DNA of 64,000 nucleotides, taken from the NCBI RefSeq assembly GCF_023159225.1, contig NC_063174.1, positions 32,633,983-32,697,982 of the forward strand, read 5' to 3'. The DNA comes from Perognathus longimembris pacificus. Its lineage: Eukaryota > Chordata > Mammalia > Rodentia > Heteromyidae. The notes under the pieces were generated by a model. The model was not told the origin of the DNA, ran no database searches, and saw only the letters and a list, made by a program, of their open reading frames with translations. Both the position numbers and the translations under genes were made by a program. Of this stretch, positions 20,713 to 31,558 are shown piece after piece. Position 1 is the first letter of the stretch, and each line of letters starts with the position of its first letter.

Positions 20713-21547
20713 CCCCCTCTCCTCTGTCCTCTACCTGCTCTTACTCCTGTCCCCTTTCCACTCTTCTCCCTTCTTCGCTCCCCTTTTCTCTTCTCTTTTC
20801 TCTCCTGCCTTAACCATTTACTGAGGAACTTTGCTCTCACACCCTCCCACCAAGATACTTCCTCACTACACACCACAGCTGTTTGGAGATGAGACAGGGC
20901 AGCCCGATAACAATCAGTGTGACCCACTAGCATCAGACTGCTTGGAGGTAAGATGTGTGACTCACCTCGGATCCAGCCTGTGGCTTTCCGGCCCTGCTTC
21001 TAGAGGAGAGTGGAGCAAACTGGTAAGTAACCAGGCAAATTTAGAGAGCAAAACATCTGGCCTATTCTCTTCACAAATTCAAGAAACTAAAATGCGAAAT
21101 ATAAAGGGTATTCTAGATTCGAGAATACAATTATCTACCCAATAAAAAGCAGGTATCTTGGATCCATTTTTAAAAAATTGAGAACTGTGGAAATTTGAAT
21201 ATTGACTAGAAATTTTAAAGGGTCATTTCTAATGAAGTATAATGTCACTGTGACTATATAGGAAAATGCTCTCAATTCCTGACATGCATGCTGAACCACT
21301 AAAAATGTCATGACATTTCCAATAGTTTGTAAAAAAAAAAAAAAAAATACCCAGAAAAAATAAGCCAAACATTAGGAGGGTGAATCTGGCTGGTATCAGT
21401 ATTAGTGTTCAGACCAACTGTAGGTTTGAAATTTTTCATATTAAAATGGGGAGAAAATTTATTACATGAATCAGGTAAGAATGAACTAATATTAAAAAAA
21501 ATTATTTCGTTACATTGCCTATTAAAATAGACCTAATAAAATGTTCT
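20713..21547. other. Unassigned sequence with a CT-rich stretch
   Basis: Pyrimidine-rich at about 20713-20810, otherwise AT-rich. No gene or repeat family recognised. Confidence 0.4.
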
Positions 21548-21650
21548 TCCTGGGCTAGCTCAGTGGTGGAGAGCTTGCCTAACAGGAGTGGGCCCCAGGG
21601 ATTGATTCTCTCTCTCTCTCTCTTTTTCTCTCTCTCTCTGTTTCTAAAGC
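21548..21650 (+). mobile_element. Single ID-type monomer with (TC)n tail
   Basis: tgggctagctcagtggtgg head and agggattgattc end without a Geo half, followed by a TC-rich run. Confidence 0.6.
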
Positions 21651-21889
21651 ACATCTTAAATACAGCTGGCTGTGTCTTGCTTATTTCTCAGTTGATTTGG
21701 TTTGAAAATGAAATATGAAGGAGAGCTACATAAAATAATTTCATAAAAGAAGAGTTAGCAACGGCATAGTGCCTATTGTGCATCTGACCATAGAATATAA
21801 AATAGTATTTTTCTAAATAAACTCCAGGTAATGGAAACAAGAGGATTTTTCTTTGTTGCTGTTTTTGTTCTCTTTTATTTTGTCTTCTT

Positions 21890-22125
21890 TATCTGTCTTT
21901 GGAAGTGTAAGGGGAGACATAGAAATGGAGGGACAAAAGGTGAATAAATGCAGCAATGATACTCACTAGACACTACTGAAAAAGAACTATAGAACTTGTG
22001 GGATGGGAGGGGAAAACTGGGAGAGTGAGGAAAGGGGTAACACTATCCAAAAAGAAATGTATTCTCTTCCTGACTTATATAACTAACCCCTTTGTACATC
22101 ACCTTTACAATAACAATTTTTAAAA
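21890..22125 (+). mobile_element. L1 3' UTR end fragment
   Basis: Ends in tgtacatcacctttacaat plus an AT-rich tail, matching the L1 ends at 55395-55525 and, in reverse, 26800-26900. Diverged. Confidence 0.5.
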
Positions 22126-22129
22126 AATT

Positions 22130-22320
22130 AGCCAGGAGCCAATGGCTCTTGTCTGTGGGATTCAAAGCCAGCCTGGGCAGAAAAGTCTGTGAGACTCTTA
22201 TCTCCAATAAACTACCCAGAAAAAGCTAGAAGTGGCACAGTTGGCTCAAGTATACAGTGCTAGCTTTGAGCATAAAGAGCAGGGACAGCGCCCAGGCCCC
22301 AGGACTATTGAAAAGAATTA
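22130..22320 (+). mobile_element. B1L-Geo SINE, internally deleted
   Basis: agccaggagccaatggctc head, then directly ttcaaagccagcctgggcag, linker and a shortened Geo. Confidence 0.75.
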
Positions 22321-22544
22321 AGCCAGTAGGCAAAAAAGTAGTTTAAAAGTAATATACTTTACCATTTAGAAATTCATTACAAAAGGTACTATACTTAAGG
22401 TATTTGTATAAAATTTTGTATTTTGCATGAAAAAAACAGTAATACTCAGAAGTATATTTATTTTCAGGTATGAATTTTCACAGTAATTGGAAGATGTAAT
22501 AGCATAAGCAACACAGACTGTTACTTTCTTTTTTAATTTTGCTG

Positions 22545-22970
22545 TTTCCCGAACTCAAGATCGCATGTTCTTGCTCAGCTTTTTTTACTCATGCTGCTCC
22601 TTTTCTGGTGCTTAATTGGAGAAAAGAGTCTCAAGAACTTTCATACCTAGGCTGGCTTTCTTTGTTTTGTTGTGTTTTTTTTTTTTTTTTTTTTTTTTTT
22701 TGCCAGTCCTGGGCTTTGAACTCAGGGCCTGAGCACTGTCCCTGGCTTCTTTTTGCTCAAGGCTAGCACTCCACCACTTGAGCCACAGTACCACTTCTGG
22801 CTTTTTCCATATATGTGGTGCTGAGGAATTGAACCTAGGGCTTCATGTATATGAGGCAAGCACTCTACCACAAGGCCATATTCGCAGCCCCCTAGGCTGG
22901 CTTTGAACCATGATCTTCACATCTCAGCCACCTGAGTAGCTAGGATTACAGGCATGAGCCAATCACATCC
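22545..22970 (-). mobile_element. B1L-Geo-type SINE interrupted by an IDL-Geo
   Basis: The Geo-variant half (cactcatgctgc centre) and the 7SL-like half are separated by the IDL-Geo at 22660-22890. Confidence 0.75.
22660..22890 (-). mobile_element. IDL-Geo SINE nested in B1L-Geo
   Basis: Perfect 14-bp duplication cctaggctggcttt (22646-22659 and 22891-22904), a segment of the host SINE. T-rich tail of ~30 nt. Confidence 0.94.
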
Positions 22971-22982
22971 AAGGAATAAATT

Positions 22983-23200
22983 TTTTCTTTTTTTTTTTTT
23001 TTTTTTTGCCAGTCTTGGGGCGGGCTTGAACTCAGGGCTTGGCACTGTCCCTGGCTAGTTTTTGCTCAAGGCTAGCACTCTACCACTTGAACCACAGTGC
23101 CACTTCCAGCTTTTTTTGTGTATGTGATGCTGAGGAATTGAACCCAGGGCTTCATGCATGCTAGGCAAGCACTTTATGGCAAAGCCACATTCCCAGCCCC
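22983..23200 (-). mobile_element. IDL-Geo SINE
   Basis: Flanked by ccaaggaat copies near 22970 and 23201. Older subfamily. Confidence 0.88.
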
Positions 23201-23232
23201 CCAAGGAATTATTTTTAAAGAGGTAATGTTAG

Positions 23233-23328
23233 GGGCTGGGATGTAGCTCAGTGCCAAAGCGCTTGCCTAGCAAGTCCAACGTCCTGAGTTCAATCCCCAG
23301 TACCAAAAAAGAAAAGACAAAAAAAAAA
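23233..23328 (+). mobile_element. Complete single ID monomer SINE
   Basis: 96 bp with ggggctgggatgtagctcag head and caatccccagtacc end, no Geo half. Perfect 14-bp duplication agaggtaatgttag at 23219-23232 and 23329-23342. It shows that a lone ID-type unit could retrotranspose. Confidence 0.93.
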
Positions 23329-23342
23329 AGAGGTAATGTTAG

Positions 23343-23683
23343 TAGTGCACTTAGCGGCAGCAGCTGCTAATATCTCAAACCATATAGCTGTGGCAAGGTC
23401 AGTTACGAGCCTGCAACGCCTCATGGCAGCTAAGTCTCCTGGATATGCAGGAGCCAGGGTAGTTACAAAGCTTCTCTAACACCAGCTCTAACACAAAACT
23501 GCAGAGGGAAGCTCAGGAATGCAGGATTGAACATTTTAGAAAAACTGCAAAGACTGAGCAGGAACCACCACTCATATGCTTTTCCAGTATGTCCTAGAAG
23601 GAGCCCAACCTTGAAATAAGACGTGTACTTGTTGGTTTTAACTTTAGAAACTTTTCCCAGAAAATGTCTATATCAACCATTTA
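23343..23683. other. Unassigned sequence
   Basis: No feature recognised. Confidence 0.4.
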
Positions 23684-23699
23684 GAGAAGCTGGTAAGTG

Positions 23700-23911
23700 G
23701 GGCTGGGAATATGGCCTAGTGGGAGAGTGTTTGCCTTGTATACATGAAGCCCCGAGTTTGATTCCTCAGCACCACATATACAGAAAAAGCCAGAAGTGGT
23801 GCTGTGGCTCAAGTGGTAGAGTGCTAGCTTTAGGCAAAAGAAGCCAGGGACAGTGTTCAGGCCGTGAGCTCAGGCGCAGGACTGGCAAAAGATAAATTAA
23901 TTTTTTTTTTA
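23700..23911 (+). mobile_element. IDL-Geo SINE, stack member 1
   Basis: Full-length with a decayed tail. The site word gagaagctg lies at 23684-23692 and recurs after the element. Confidence 0.87.
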
Positions 23912-23926
23912 AAAATGAGAAGCTGA

Positions 23927-24135
23927 GGGCTGGGGATATAGCCTAGTGGCAAGAGTGCCTGCCTCGGATACACGAGGCCCTAGGTTCGATTCCCCAGCAC
24001 CACATATACAGAAAACGGCCAGGAGCGGCGCTGTGGCTCAAGTGGCAGAGTGCTAGCCTTGAGCGGGAAGAAGCCAGGGACAGTGCTCAGGCCCTGAGTC
24101 CAAGGCCCAGGACTGGCCAAAAAAAAAAAAAAAAA
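23927..24135 (+). mobile_element. IDL-Geo SINE, stack member 2 (young GGGA subfamily)
   Basis: 15-bp duplication aaaatgagaagctga at 23912-23926 and 24136-24150. It carries gagcgggaagaagcc and a long A tail. Confidence 0.95.
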
Positions 24136-24150
24136 AAAATGAGAAGCTGA

Positions 24151-24840
24151 TAAATATGGTTTAAACTAATATGGAATTGGCTTTAAAACAACTGGCCAAT
24201 TCAACCATTTGTTGGAAGTGGGAGGAAGTGCTGAATATTTAGTAGAAGGTATGTTAAACTGGCATCTGCTACAACTCCAAAATGTAATTTCAAATTTAAT
24301 ATTTATTAGTAAGTTAGACTTACTGCCTTTGTAAGTTAATCCATCTTAAAAATGTAGATATGCTATTCTTATTTGCATAAATATTCAAAATACTGGTTAT
24401 AACAACATATGGCACCCTGTGTATTAAACACTGCAATTCTGAGGAAAAACACAATTTTTAAAATGCAGACATCTTTTATCAAGGAAAAGAAGAAGGGGAA
24501 AGGAAATGGAAGGGGATGACACACACTGAGTGCAAGATAATCCATCAGATTCCAGTCAGAATATTCATCTTTACACACATGCGCGCACACATCCCCAGAT
24601 GACTAGTTGCTTAAGTAACTCTAACCCAAAGTCACCCTTCCATCAAGTCTCCAGAGACCAGCTTCTTCCAACAGGAACAGTGAAAGCCTCTTTTTCACAA
24701 CCACCAGTAGGTTAACCAGACAGAGAAACCGAACTCCCATCGGCACCAGATGTCTTCATTTGGAGTAGTCAGAAGTACTACTATATGTTTACTATTTCTC
24801 CTCTTAATTCTGAAAAGATGCTTTTTGAAAATTTAAGCAA
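24151..24840. other. Unassigned sequence, presumed WDR89 intron
   Basis: No repeat or exon recognised. Confidence 0.4.
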
Positions 24841-24847
24841 AGACACG

Positions 24848-25300
24848 GTTGAGTGTTGGTGGCTCATGCCTATCTATAATCCTAGCTACTCAGGAGGCTG
24901 AGATCTGATGATTACCGTTCAAAGACACGCCAGGCAAGAAAATTCATGAGACTTGTTTTTTGTTTTTGGCCAGTCCTGGGGTTTGAAATCAGGGCCTGAG
25001 CACTGTCCCTGGCTTCCTTTTGCTCAAGGCTAGCACTCTACCAGTTGAGCCACAGAGCCACTTCCGGCTTTTTCCTGTTTATGTGGTGCTGAGGAATCAA
25101 ACCCAGGGCTTTGTGTGCTAGGCAAGCACTTTACCGTTAAGCCATATTCCCAGTCCCAGTTCATGAGACTTTTATCTCTAATTAACCACCGAAAAGAGCC
25201 AGAAGTGTAGGTGTGCCTCAAGTTGGTAGAGTGCTAGCCTTGAGCAAACATGCTCTGGGAGAGTATGAAGGCTGATTTCAAACCCCAGGAATGGCACACA
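24848..25300 (+). mobile_element. B1L-Geo SINE split by an opposite IDL-Geo
   Basis: Head at 24848-24954 and linker plus Geo from 25160. Interrupted by a minus-strand IDL-Geo. Confidence 0.88.
24955..25159 (-). mobile_element. IDL-Geo SINE nested in B1L-Geo
   Basis: 12-bp duplication ttcatgagactt at 24943-24954 and 25160-25171. Confidence 0.93.
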
Positions 25301-25318
25301 CAAAAAATAATCAAGCAA

Positions 25319-25531
25319 GGGCTGGGAATATGGCCTAGTGGCAAGAGTGCTTGTCTCGCATACAAGAAGCCCTGGGTTCGATTCTCCAGCACCACATATG
25401 TAGAAAACGGCCAGAAGAGGCGCTGTGGCTTAAGTGAAAGAGTGCTAGCCTTGATCAAGAAGCCAGGGAAAGTGCTCAAGCCCTGAGTCCAAGCTCCAGG
25501 ACTGGCCAAAAAAAAAAAAAAAAAAAAAACA
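25319..25531 (+). mobile_element. IDL-Geo SINE with long A tail
   Basis: Full-length. Short flanking repeat caagcaa. Confidence 0.9.
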
Positions 25532-25794
25532 AGCAAATGTTGTTTTAAGTAACTACAAAAATAAATAGGAACAGAATGAACTTAACATTATCAAAAAGCC
25601 ATGACTGGAAGATTGTAATGGTTAGAAATTAATATAGTCTAACATTAAATCTACTAAAAAGTCCCAAAAGAATTACCATTTTCAAGACTGCAGGGCTCAA
25701 ATAGCATCATATTTGCCTGGCAAAGGCAAGTCTTTGCATTCAAAAATCAGAAACAAAACAATTCAGAATTCAACAAAGCCAGAGAGGAAAATAT

Positions 25795-25895
25795 AGTGAG
25801 TGGCACATGCCCGAGTCCCAGTTCCTCAGGAGATTGAGGTAGGAGAATCACTTGAGCCTAGGAGGTGGCGTTGGGCCTGGGTAATAGCAACAATT
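25795..25895 (+). mobile_element. 7SL-derived (FLAM/proto-B1-like) fragment
   Basis: cctcaggagattgaggtagg and atcacttgagcctaggagg follow the order of the 7SL RNA Alu domain more closely than the B1L monomers do. No Geo half is attached. Confidence 0.6.
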
Positions 25896-25917
25896 AGTGT
25901 TAAAAAAACAAAACCAG

Positions 25918-26118
25918 CTGGGGATATGGCCTAGTGGCAAGAGCGCCTGCCTCATATACATGAGGCCCTGGGTTCGATTCCCCAGCACCACATATACAGA
26001 AAATGGCCAGAAGTGGCGCTGTGGCTCAAGTGGCAGAGTGCTAGCCTTGAGCAAAAAGAAGCCAGGGACAGTGCTCAGGCCCAGAGTCCAAGCCCCAGGA
26101 CTGGCCAAAAAAACAAAA
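25918..26118 (+). mobile_element. IDL-Geo SINE
   Basis: Full-length with an (A4C)n tail. The flanking word aaaacaaaaccag occurs on both sides. Confidence 0.9.
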
Positions 26119-26129
26119 CAAAACAAAAC

Positions 26130-26325
26130 CAGGTGTTGGGAATGTGGCTTAGTGGTAGAGTGCTTGCCTAGCATGCATGAAGCCCTGGGTTCAATTCCTC
26201 ATTACCACATAAACAGAAAAAGCCAGAAGTAACGCTGTGGCTCAACTGGTAGAGTGCTAGCCTTGAGCAAAAGAAGTTCAGGGACAGTGTCCAGGCACTG
26301 AGTTTAAGTCCTAGGACTGGTAAAA
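26130..26325 (+). mobile_element. IDL-Geo SINE (older subfamily)
   Basis: gtgttgggaatgtggcttag head. Geo with gaagttcaggg. Confidence 0.87.
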
Positions 26326-26431
26326 GAACACCAATATATGCATTCATCACAACCAAAACCATATTTAAATAAAATATATACATAGAAGAGCAAAAGGAAA
26401 TAAATGTAAATCAAGAATGATATGTGTGTAT

Positions 26432-26507
26432 ATTGGTTCTGAAACTTAAACTCAAGGCCTGGGTACTGCTGTCCTTGAGCTTCTGTGCTCAGAGGTAGAG
26501 GTCTAAA
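26432..26507 (-). mobile_element. Geo monomer fragment
   Basis: gttctgaaacttaaactcaag start and ccttgagcttctgtgctc middle; truncated. Confidence 0.55.
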
Positions 26508-26521
26508 TAAATAAACAAACC

Positions 26522-26772
26522 AAGCCAGGCACTGGTGCTCATACCTGTAATCCTGGCTACTGAGGGGGCTGAGATCTGAGGACTGCAGTTCAAAGCCAGC
26601 CAGGGCAGGAAAGTCTGTGAGACTTATCCAATTAATTACCTCAAAAAACAACAACAAAAAAGACCAGAAATGGCCCTGGGGCTTAAAGTGCTAGAGTGCT
26701 AGTCTTGAGCACAAAAGCCCAGGGACAGTGTCCAGACTCTGAGTTCAAGATGCAGGACTGGCAGAAAAAAAA
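26522..26772 (+). mobile_element. B1L-Geo SINE
   Basis: Complete, with an internal (CAA)n in the linker. Confidence 0.85.
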
Positions 26773-26799
26773 TTCTTAAAGGCTTATAAGACAGATTTA

Positions 26800-27919
26800 T
26801 TTATTTTTTTAAATTAATTTAACACAAATTTTTTTGACAAGGTGTTGTGCAAAAAGGGTACAGTTACATAGTAGGGCAGTGTGTACATTTCTTGTGATAT
26901 CTTACGCCCTGTTTTTCTATCCCTTCTCTAGGTCAGGTAGACATATATATAATCTACAATGTATCAAGAACATATACAGTAGCCATGTGGCCATGCCCAG
27001 GAAAGTTCGCCGAGGGCTTTAAATGTAATGTCAATATTAGACAATATGTAGACAGAAGTCTTATATGAATGTACATACATAGCTTTTGAGCTATTGTATT
27101 CCCCTGAGAGGTCAATTTTTGACCTTTATATGTTGAATAATTGTTTGGTTTTAGTTACATACTGTTGGGTCGCTGCCCCAATCCTGTGGGGAATACTAGT
27201 TGACAAGCAGTTTTTGGTTTCACAGACTTGGTCTCTACTGTCTCTCCATCTCCCTTTCTTAACAGTCATATATCAGGGAGATCATGCCCCTTTGTTTTCT
27301 GTGTTCTAGGCTTGTCTTGCTCAACATTATTTGTTCGAGCTCTGACCATTTCCCTGCGAATAACAATATTTCACCATTCCTAATCGCTATGTAGTATTCC
27401 ATTGTGTATAGGTACCATATTTTTTTGATCCATTCGTCTGTGGAGGGGCATTTGGGTTGTTTCCATATTTTGGCTATTGTGAATTGTGTCACGATAAACA
27501 TGGAAGTACAAATGTCTTTTTGATATCTTGGGGCTTGCTGTTTAGGATAGATGCCTAGGAGTGGTATGGCTGGGTCATAGGGTAGGTCTATATTGAGCTT
27601 TTTGAGAAACCTCCATACTGTTCTCCAAAGTGGTTGTACTAATTTGCACTCCCACCAACAATGGAGAAGGGTTCCTCTTTCCCCGCACCCCCTCCAGCAT
27701 TTGTTGTTGCCTGAGTTCAGAGTATAGGCCATCCTAACTGGGGTGAGGTGGTATCTCAGGGTTGTTTTTACTTGCATTTCCTTTACTACCAGGGATGTTG
27801 AACATTTCCTCATATGTTTCTTTGCCATTTTTATATCTTCTCTTGTGAAGTCTCTCTTTAGCTCCTTTGCCCATTTCCTAATTGGTTTATTGGGCTTGGA
27901 GGGGCTTAGTTTTTTGAGT
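26800..27919 (-). mobile_element. Young 5'-truncated L1: ORF2 end plus 3' UTR
   Basis: About 1.1 kb. The reading frame stays open from the truncation point (27918) to the stop at 27259, giving ~220 residues of the ORF2 protein carboxy end. These include the Cys-containing CWWECK region and the PIPLLG-like (AIPLLGIYP) and MEYYIA motifs conserved in mammalian L1. The 3' UTR runs down to 26800. A 16-bp flanking repeat with one mismatch (ttataagacagattta at 26784-26799, ttataaaacagattta at 27920-27935) marks target-primed integration. It lacks the endonuclease and reverse-transcriptase domains, so it is dead. L1 supplies the machinery that moves the SINEs seen throughout the window. Confidence 0.95.
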
Positions 27920-28065
27920 TTATAAAACAGATTTAGAACCTACTAGATTCAGCAAAGAACACAAAGTTTCTGCATTCATGGAAAATGTTAAAGAGAAACA
28001 TATACAGGTAAATAATGAATCATAATAAAAACAGCATAAATGTTATAGGAATATAAGAACAGACT

Positions 28066-28263
28066 CCAGGCCTGGGCACTGTCCTTGAGCTTTTGTGCTC
28101 AAGGCTAGTGCTCTACCACTTGAGCCACAGCTCCAGTTTTAGCTTTTTGTGGTTAATTAGAGTTGTTACACAGACTTCCTGCCCCGGCTGGCTTTGAAAC
28201 ATGAACTTAAGATCTCGGCTTTTTGATGTAGGATTACAGGCATGAGGCACTGGCGCCAAGCTA
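28066..28263 (-). mobile_element. B1L-Geo SINE
   Basis: Geo start is truncated (aggcctgggcactgtcc). The 7SL-like half ends in ggcgccaagct. Confidence 0.8.
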
Positions 28264-28344
28264 TGTTTTTTCTTTTTAAAATTATATTCAATTCTTTAGC
28301 CCACTTATTAACTGGACTGGCTCTTTAGCTGTTGTTCTGCTTGT

Positions 28345-28560
28345 TTTTGTGCCCATACTGAGGCTTGAACTCAGGGCCTGGGCACTGTCCCTCAGCGTTT
28401 CCCCTCAAGACTGGCAGTTTACTGGGTCAAAGTTCTTCTTCCAGTTTTTGGTGGTCAACTGAAGGGTCTCAGATTTTCCTGCGAGGGCTAGCTTTGAACC
28501 ATGATCCACAGATTTCTCCTGCATAGCTAGGAATACATGTTAAGAACCACTGGCACTTGG
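28345..28560 (-). mobile_element. B1L-Geo SINE
   Basis: Diverged full dimer with gcttgaactcagggcctggg start. Confidence 0.75.
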
Positions 28561-28638
28561 TGGTTTTGAGGTTTACTCAGGGCCTTACACTTGCAAGGCA
28601 AGCATTCTGACTCTACGCTGAACCATGCCTCCAGCCTC
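28561..28638 (-). mobile_element. ID-type monomer, minus strand
   Basis: ttgcaaggcaagcattctgac and catgcctccagcc, read as the reverse of a lone tRNA-like SINE. Confidence 0.5.
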
Positions 28639-28756
28639 AACACATTCATATTGATGATTGATTACACTGCTGTAAACTAGTGACCAAAAGAAGCTTTCTC
28701 ATGCTAGACAGCTTATAATCATGCTAATACCTCAAATACAATAAAGCAACTTTTTT

Positions 28757-29080
28757 TTTTGGGGGGGGGGTAGGGGATGCTGATGATAATCCAGGGCTTT
28801 GTGAATGCTAAGCAAGCAGTCTACCACTGAACTACATTTCTGTTTTTTTTTGTTTGTTTGTTTGTTTGCTTGTTTTGCCTGTCGGGGATTGAACTCAGGG
28901 CCGGAGCACGGTCCCTGGCTTCTTCTTGCTCAAGGCTAGCACTCTACCACTTGAGCCACAGCGCCACCTCTGACTGTTTTCTATATATGTGTTGCTGAGG
29001 AATGGAACCCAGGGCTTCATGTATACAAGGCAAGCACTCTTGCCACTAGGCCATATTCCCAGCCCCTGAACTACATTTCT
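28757..29080 (-). mobile_element. ID-type monomer split by an IDL-Geo
   Basis: gtgaatgctaagcaagcag before the inserted element, and the end after it. Confidence 0.55.
28842..29065 (-). mobile_element. IDL-Geo SINE nested in an ID monomer
   Basis: Perfect 15-bp duplication ctgaactacatttct at 28827-28841 and 29066-29080. The tail is (TTTG)n. Confidence 0.95.
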
Positions 29081-29102
29081 AGCCAGACCACACTTTAGTT
29101 TG

Positions 29103-29180
29103 TTTGAGTGGTACTGGGGTTTGAACTCTGGGCCTGTACTAACTAACAAGTGCTCTACCACTTCAGTCATGCCTCCAGCC
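29103..29180 (-). mobile_element. Lone tRNA-like SINE monomer
   Basis: tggtactggggtttgaactc start and catgcctccagcc end; no second half. Confidence 0.55.
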
Positions 29181-29607
29181 TGTCATCTTGAAAATATTTA
29201 TAAACTGACAGCTAGAGATGTTTTCTTTTATATTTTGAGGGACAATCACTAATACTCCAAATTAGGAAAATATCCAAAAGGCATGTGTTGAAATAGAAAC
29301 CAAACAGTGAGCAGTAAAACCCTGAAATATTTGTAGCCTGAATTAATTCTGCTGCTATAAAGTGTTAAACGCTTGGGCTACATCATGGGAAGATCAGAAT
29401 GTAGGGAGTTCTTAACTATTTCCTCTCTTTATAGATTTACTTCACTTTATAGATATGAAGGATAAATAGGACTAAAATAATGCCCTGACCATATGAATTA
29501 GACTTCTGAGATTAAGCTGTTCTAATGCCTTCCTTGACCTTGGCATTGGTTACTACTGCCATCTAGTAACAGGTCCAAAAATAAAAGAACTACAAAAAGC
29601 CACTCAC
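29181..29607. other. Unassigned sequence
   Basis: No feature recognised. Confidence 0.4.
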
Positions 29608-29850
29608 AGCTGAGCACTGGTAGCTCAGGCCTGTAATCTTACCTACTCAGGAGGCTGAGACCTGAGAATCTCAATTCAAAGCCAGCCCAGGCAGGAAAGG
29701 CTGATTAATAGATTCTTATCTCCAATTAACCACCAGAAAACTAGAAGTGGAGCTGTAGCTCAAAGTGGTAGAGCCACTAGCCTAAGCAAAAGAAGCTCAG
29801 CTCAGGGACAGTGCCCAGGCCTTGACCTCTTCAAACCCCAGGTTTGATAT
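29608..29850 (+). mobile_element. B1L-Geo SINE
   Basis: Complete, followed by a short TG/CA-rich stretch. Confidence 0.83.
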
Positions 29851-30059
29851 ATGTGCATTTACACATGTACATGCGCATGTGCGTGCAAACACACACAAAG
29901 ACACTTAGGACATAGCTCCATCTCCAAACAGAAAGATATTTTAACAATAATTAAATTTCTGCTGCATATGCTGAGTGAAATTGAATTTTTCTCCCAAGTT
30001 TCTCTTTTCCCTAGGCAATGCACATTCTAACTTCCATATGAACTTCTAAACTTAAAAAT

Positions 30060-30296
30060 TTTTATTTTGTCAGTTCCAGGGCTTGAATTCAGGGCCTGGG
30101 CACTGTCCTTGAGGGTTTTTTGCTCAAGGCTAATGCTCTGTCATTTGAGCCACACCACCACTTGCGGCTTTTCGGGTGCTTAATTGGAGGTAAGAGTCTT
30201 GCACACTTTCCTGCTTGGGCTGGCTTTGCATCGTGGTCCTCAGATCTCATCTTTCTGAGTAGCTGTAATTACAGATGTGAGCCACTGACACCTGCT
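30060..30296 (-). mobile_element. B1L-Geo SINE
   Basis: Full dimer with gcttaattggaggtaagagtc linker. Confidence 0.85.
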
Positions 30297-30355
30297 TCTA
30301 CCTTAACTCTTACCTCTCTCCAAAATTCCAATCCCAATACTGCAATGTCTTGTCT

Positions 30356-30561
30356 TTTTTTTTTTTTTTTTTGCTAGTCCTAGGGCTGGAACTCAGGGCC
30401 TGAGCACTGTCCCTGGCTTCTTTTTGCTCAAGGCTAGCACTCTACCTCTTGAGCCACAGTGCCACTTCCAACCCTTTCTGCTTATGTGGTTCTGAGGACT
30501 TGAACCCAGACCTTCATGCATGCTAGGCAAGCACTCTACCACTAAACCACATTCAGAGCCT
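30356..30561 (-). mobile_element. IDL-Geo SINE
   Basis: T18 tail. The flanking word aatgtcttgtctt/aatgtctgtctt is seen on both sides. Confidence 0.9.
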
Positions 30562-30744
30562 GGGAATGTCTGTCTTGTTTCCTATGCCTGAACTTGCTGT
30601 CAAGTTAAATACATTTCAAATTAAATACATCCAAAATTTAATTTGTTCTCTTCTAACAAAACCCCACATATTCAGCATGGTAGTAATTGGGAAATAAAAG
30701 CAAAAAAAAAAAAAACATAATTTCACAAATGTTTGGTTGGTTGG

Positions 30745-30944
30745 TTTTGTTTTTTTTTCTCCCCAGTCCTGGGGCTTGGACTCAGGACCTGAGCACTGTC
30801 CCTGGCTTCTTTTTGCTTTAGGCTAGCACTCTACAACTCAGTACCACTTCCGGCCTTTCCTATATATGTGGTGCTGAGGAATTGAACCCAGGGCTTCATG
30901 TATATGAGGAAAGCACTCTACCACTAGGATATATTCCCAGCTCC
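30745..30944 (-). mobile_element. IDL-Geo SINE
   Basis: Full-length with a small deletion in the Geo A-box-like region. Confidence 0.87.
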
Positions 30945-30945
30945 A

Positions 30946-31158
30946 GTTTTTGTTTTTATTTTGTGCACATACTGGGGCTTGAACTCAGGGTCCTGAGCTC
31001 TCACTGAACTTTCTTCACTCATGGATGGTGCTCTACCACCTGAATCACCCCTCCAGTTTCTCTTGGATTTGTCTACCCATGGTAGCTTTGAACCATAATC
31101 CTTAAATCTCAGCCTCCTGAGTAGCTAGGATTAGAGGAATGAGTCACCAGCCCCTGGT
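30946..31158 (-). mobile_element. Geo-variant plus B1L SINE
   Basis: Geo variant with cactcatggatggtgctc joined to a 7SL-like half (cagcctcctgagtagctagg). Confidence 0.7.
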
Positions 31159-31173
31159 TCACAAACATTTCTT

Positions 31174-31423
31174 TTTTTTTTTTTTAATAGACTTTGATTT
31201 TATTATTTTATTTTTATTTTTATTTTTTGCCTGTCCTGGGGCTTGGACTCAGGGCCTGAGCACTGTCCCTGGCTTCTTTTTGCTGTGAGTGCTTTTAACA
31301 CTCTGCCACTTGAGCCACAGCGCCACTTCTGGCCTTTTCTATACATGTGGTGCTGAGGAATTGAACCCAGGGCTTGACGTATACAAGGCAAGCACTCTTG
31401 CTACTAGGTCATATTCCCAGCCC
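31174..31423 (-). mobile_element. IDL-Geo SINE
   Basis: 12-bp duplication caaacatttctt at 31162-31173 and 31424-31435. Long T-rich tail containing (TTTTA)n. Confidence 0.92.
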
Positions 31424-31558
31424 CAAACATTTCTTAAGTACATAAAATTATACTCAATATCTGTTAAGTATCATAATATATTTATTGTCATTTTTATATG
31501 GACTAGGAAAGTCTGAACTTATGTTATGATTATATTTTATAGACTCATCAACTTAAAA

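Noticed and set aside
27259..27828. A 189-residue minus-strand frame as a host gene
   Set aside because: It is the carboxy end of L1 ORF2 within a 5'-truncated insertion.
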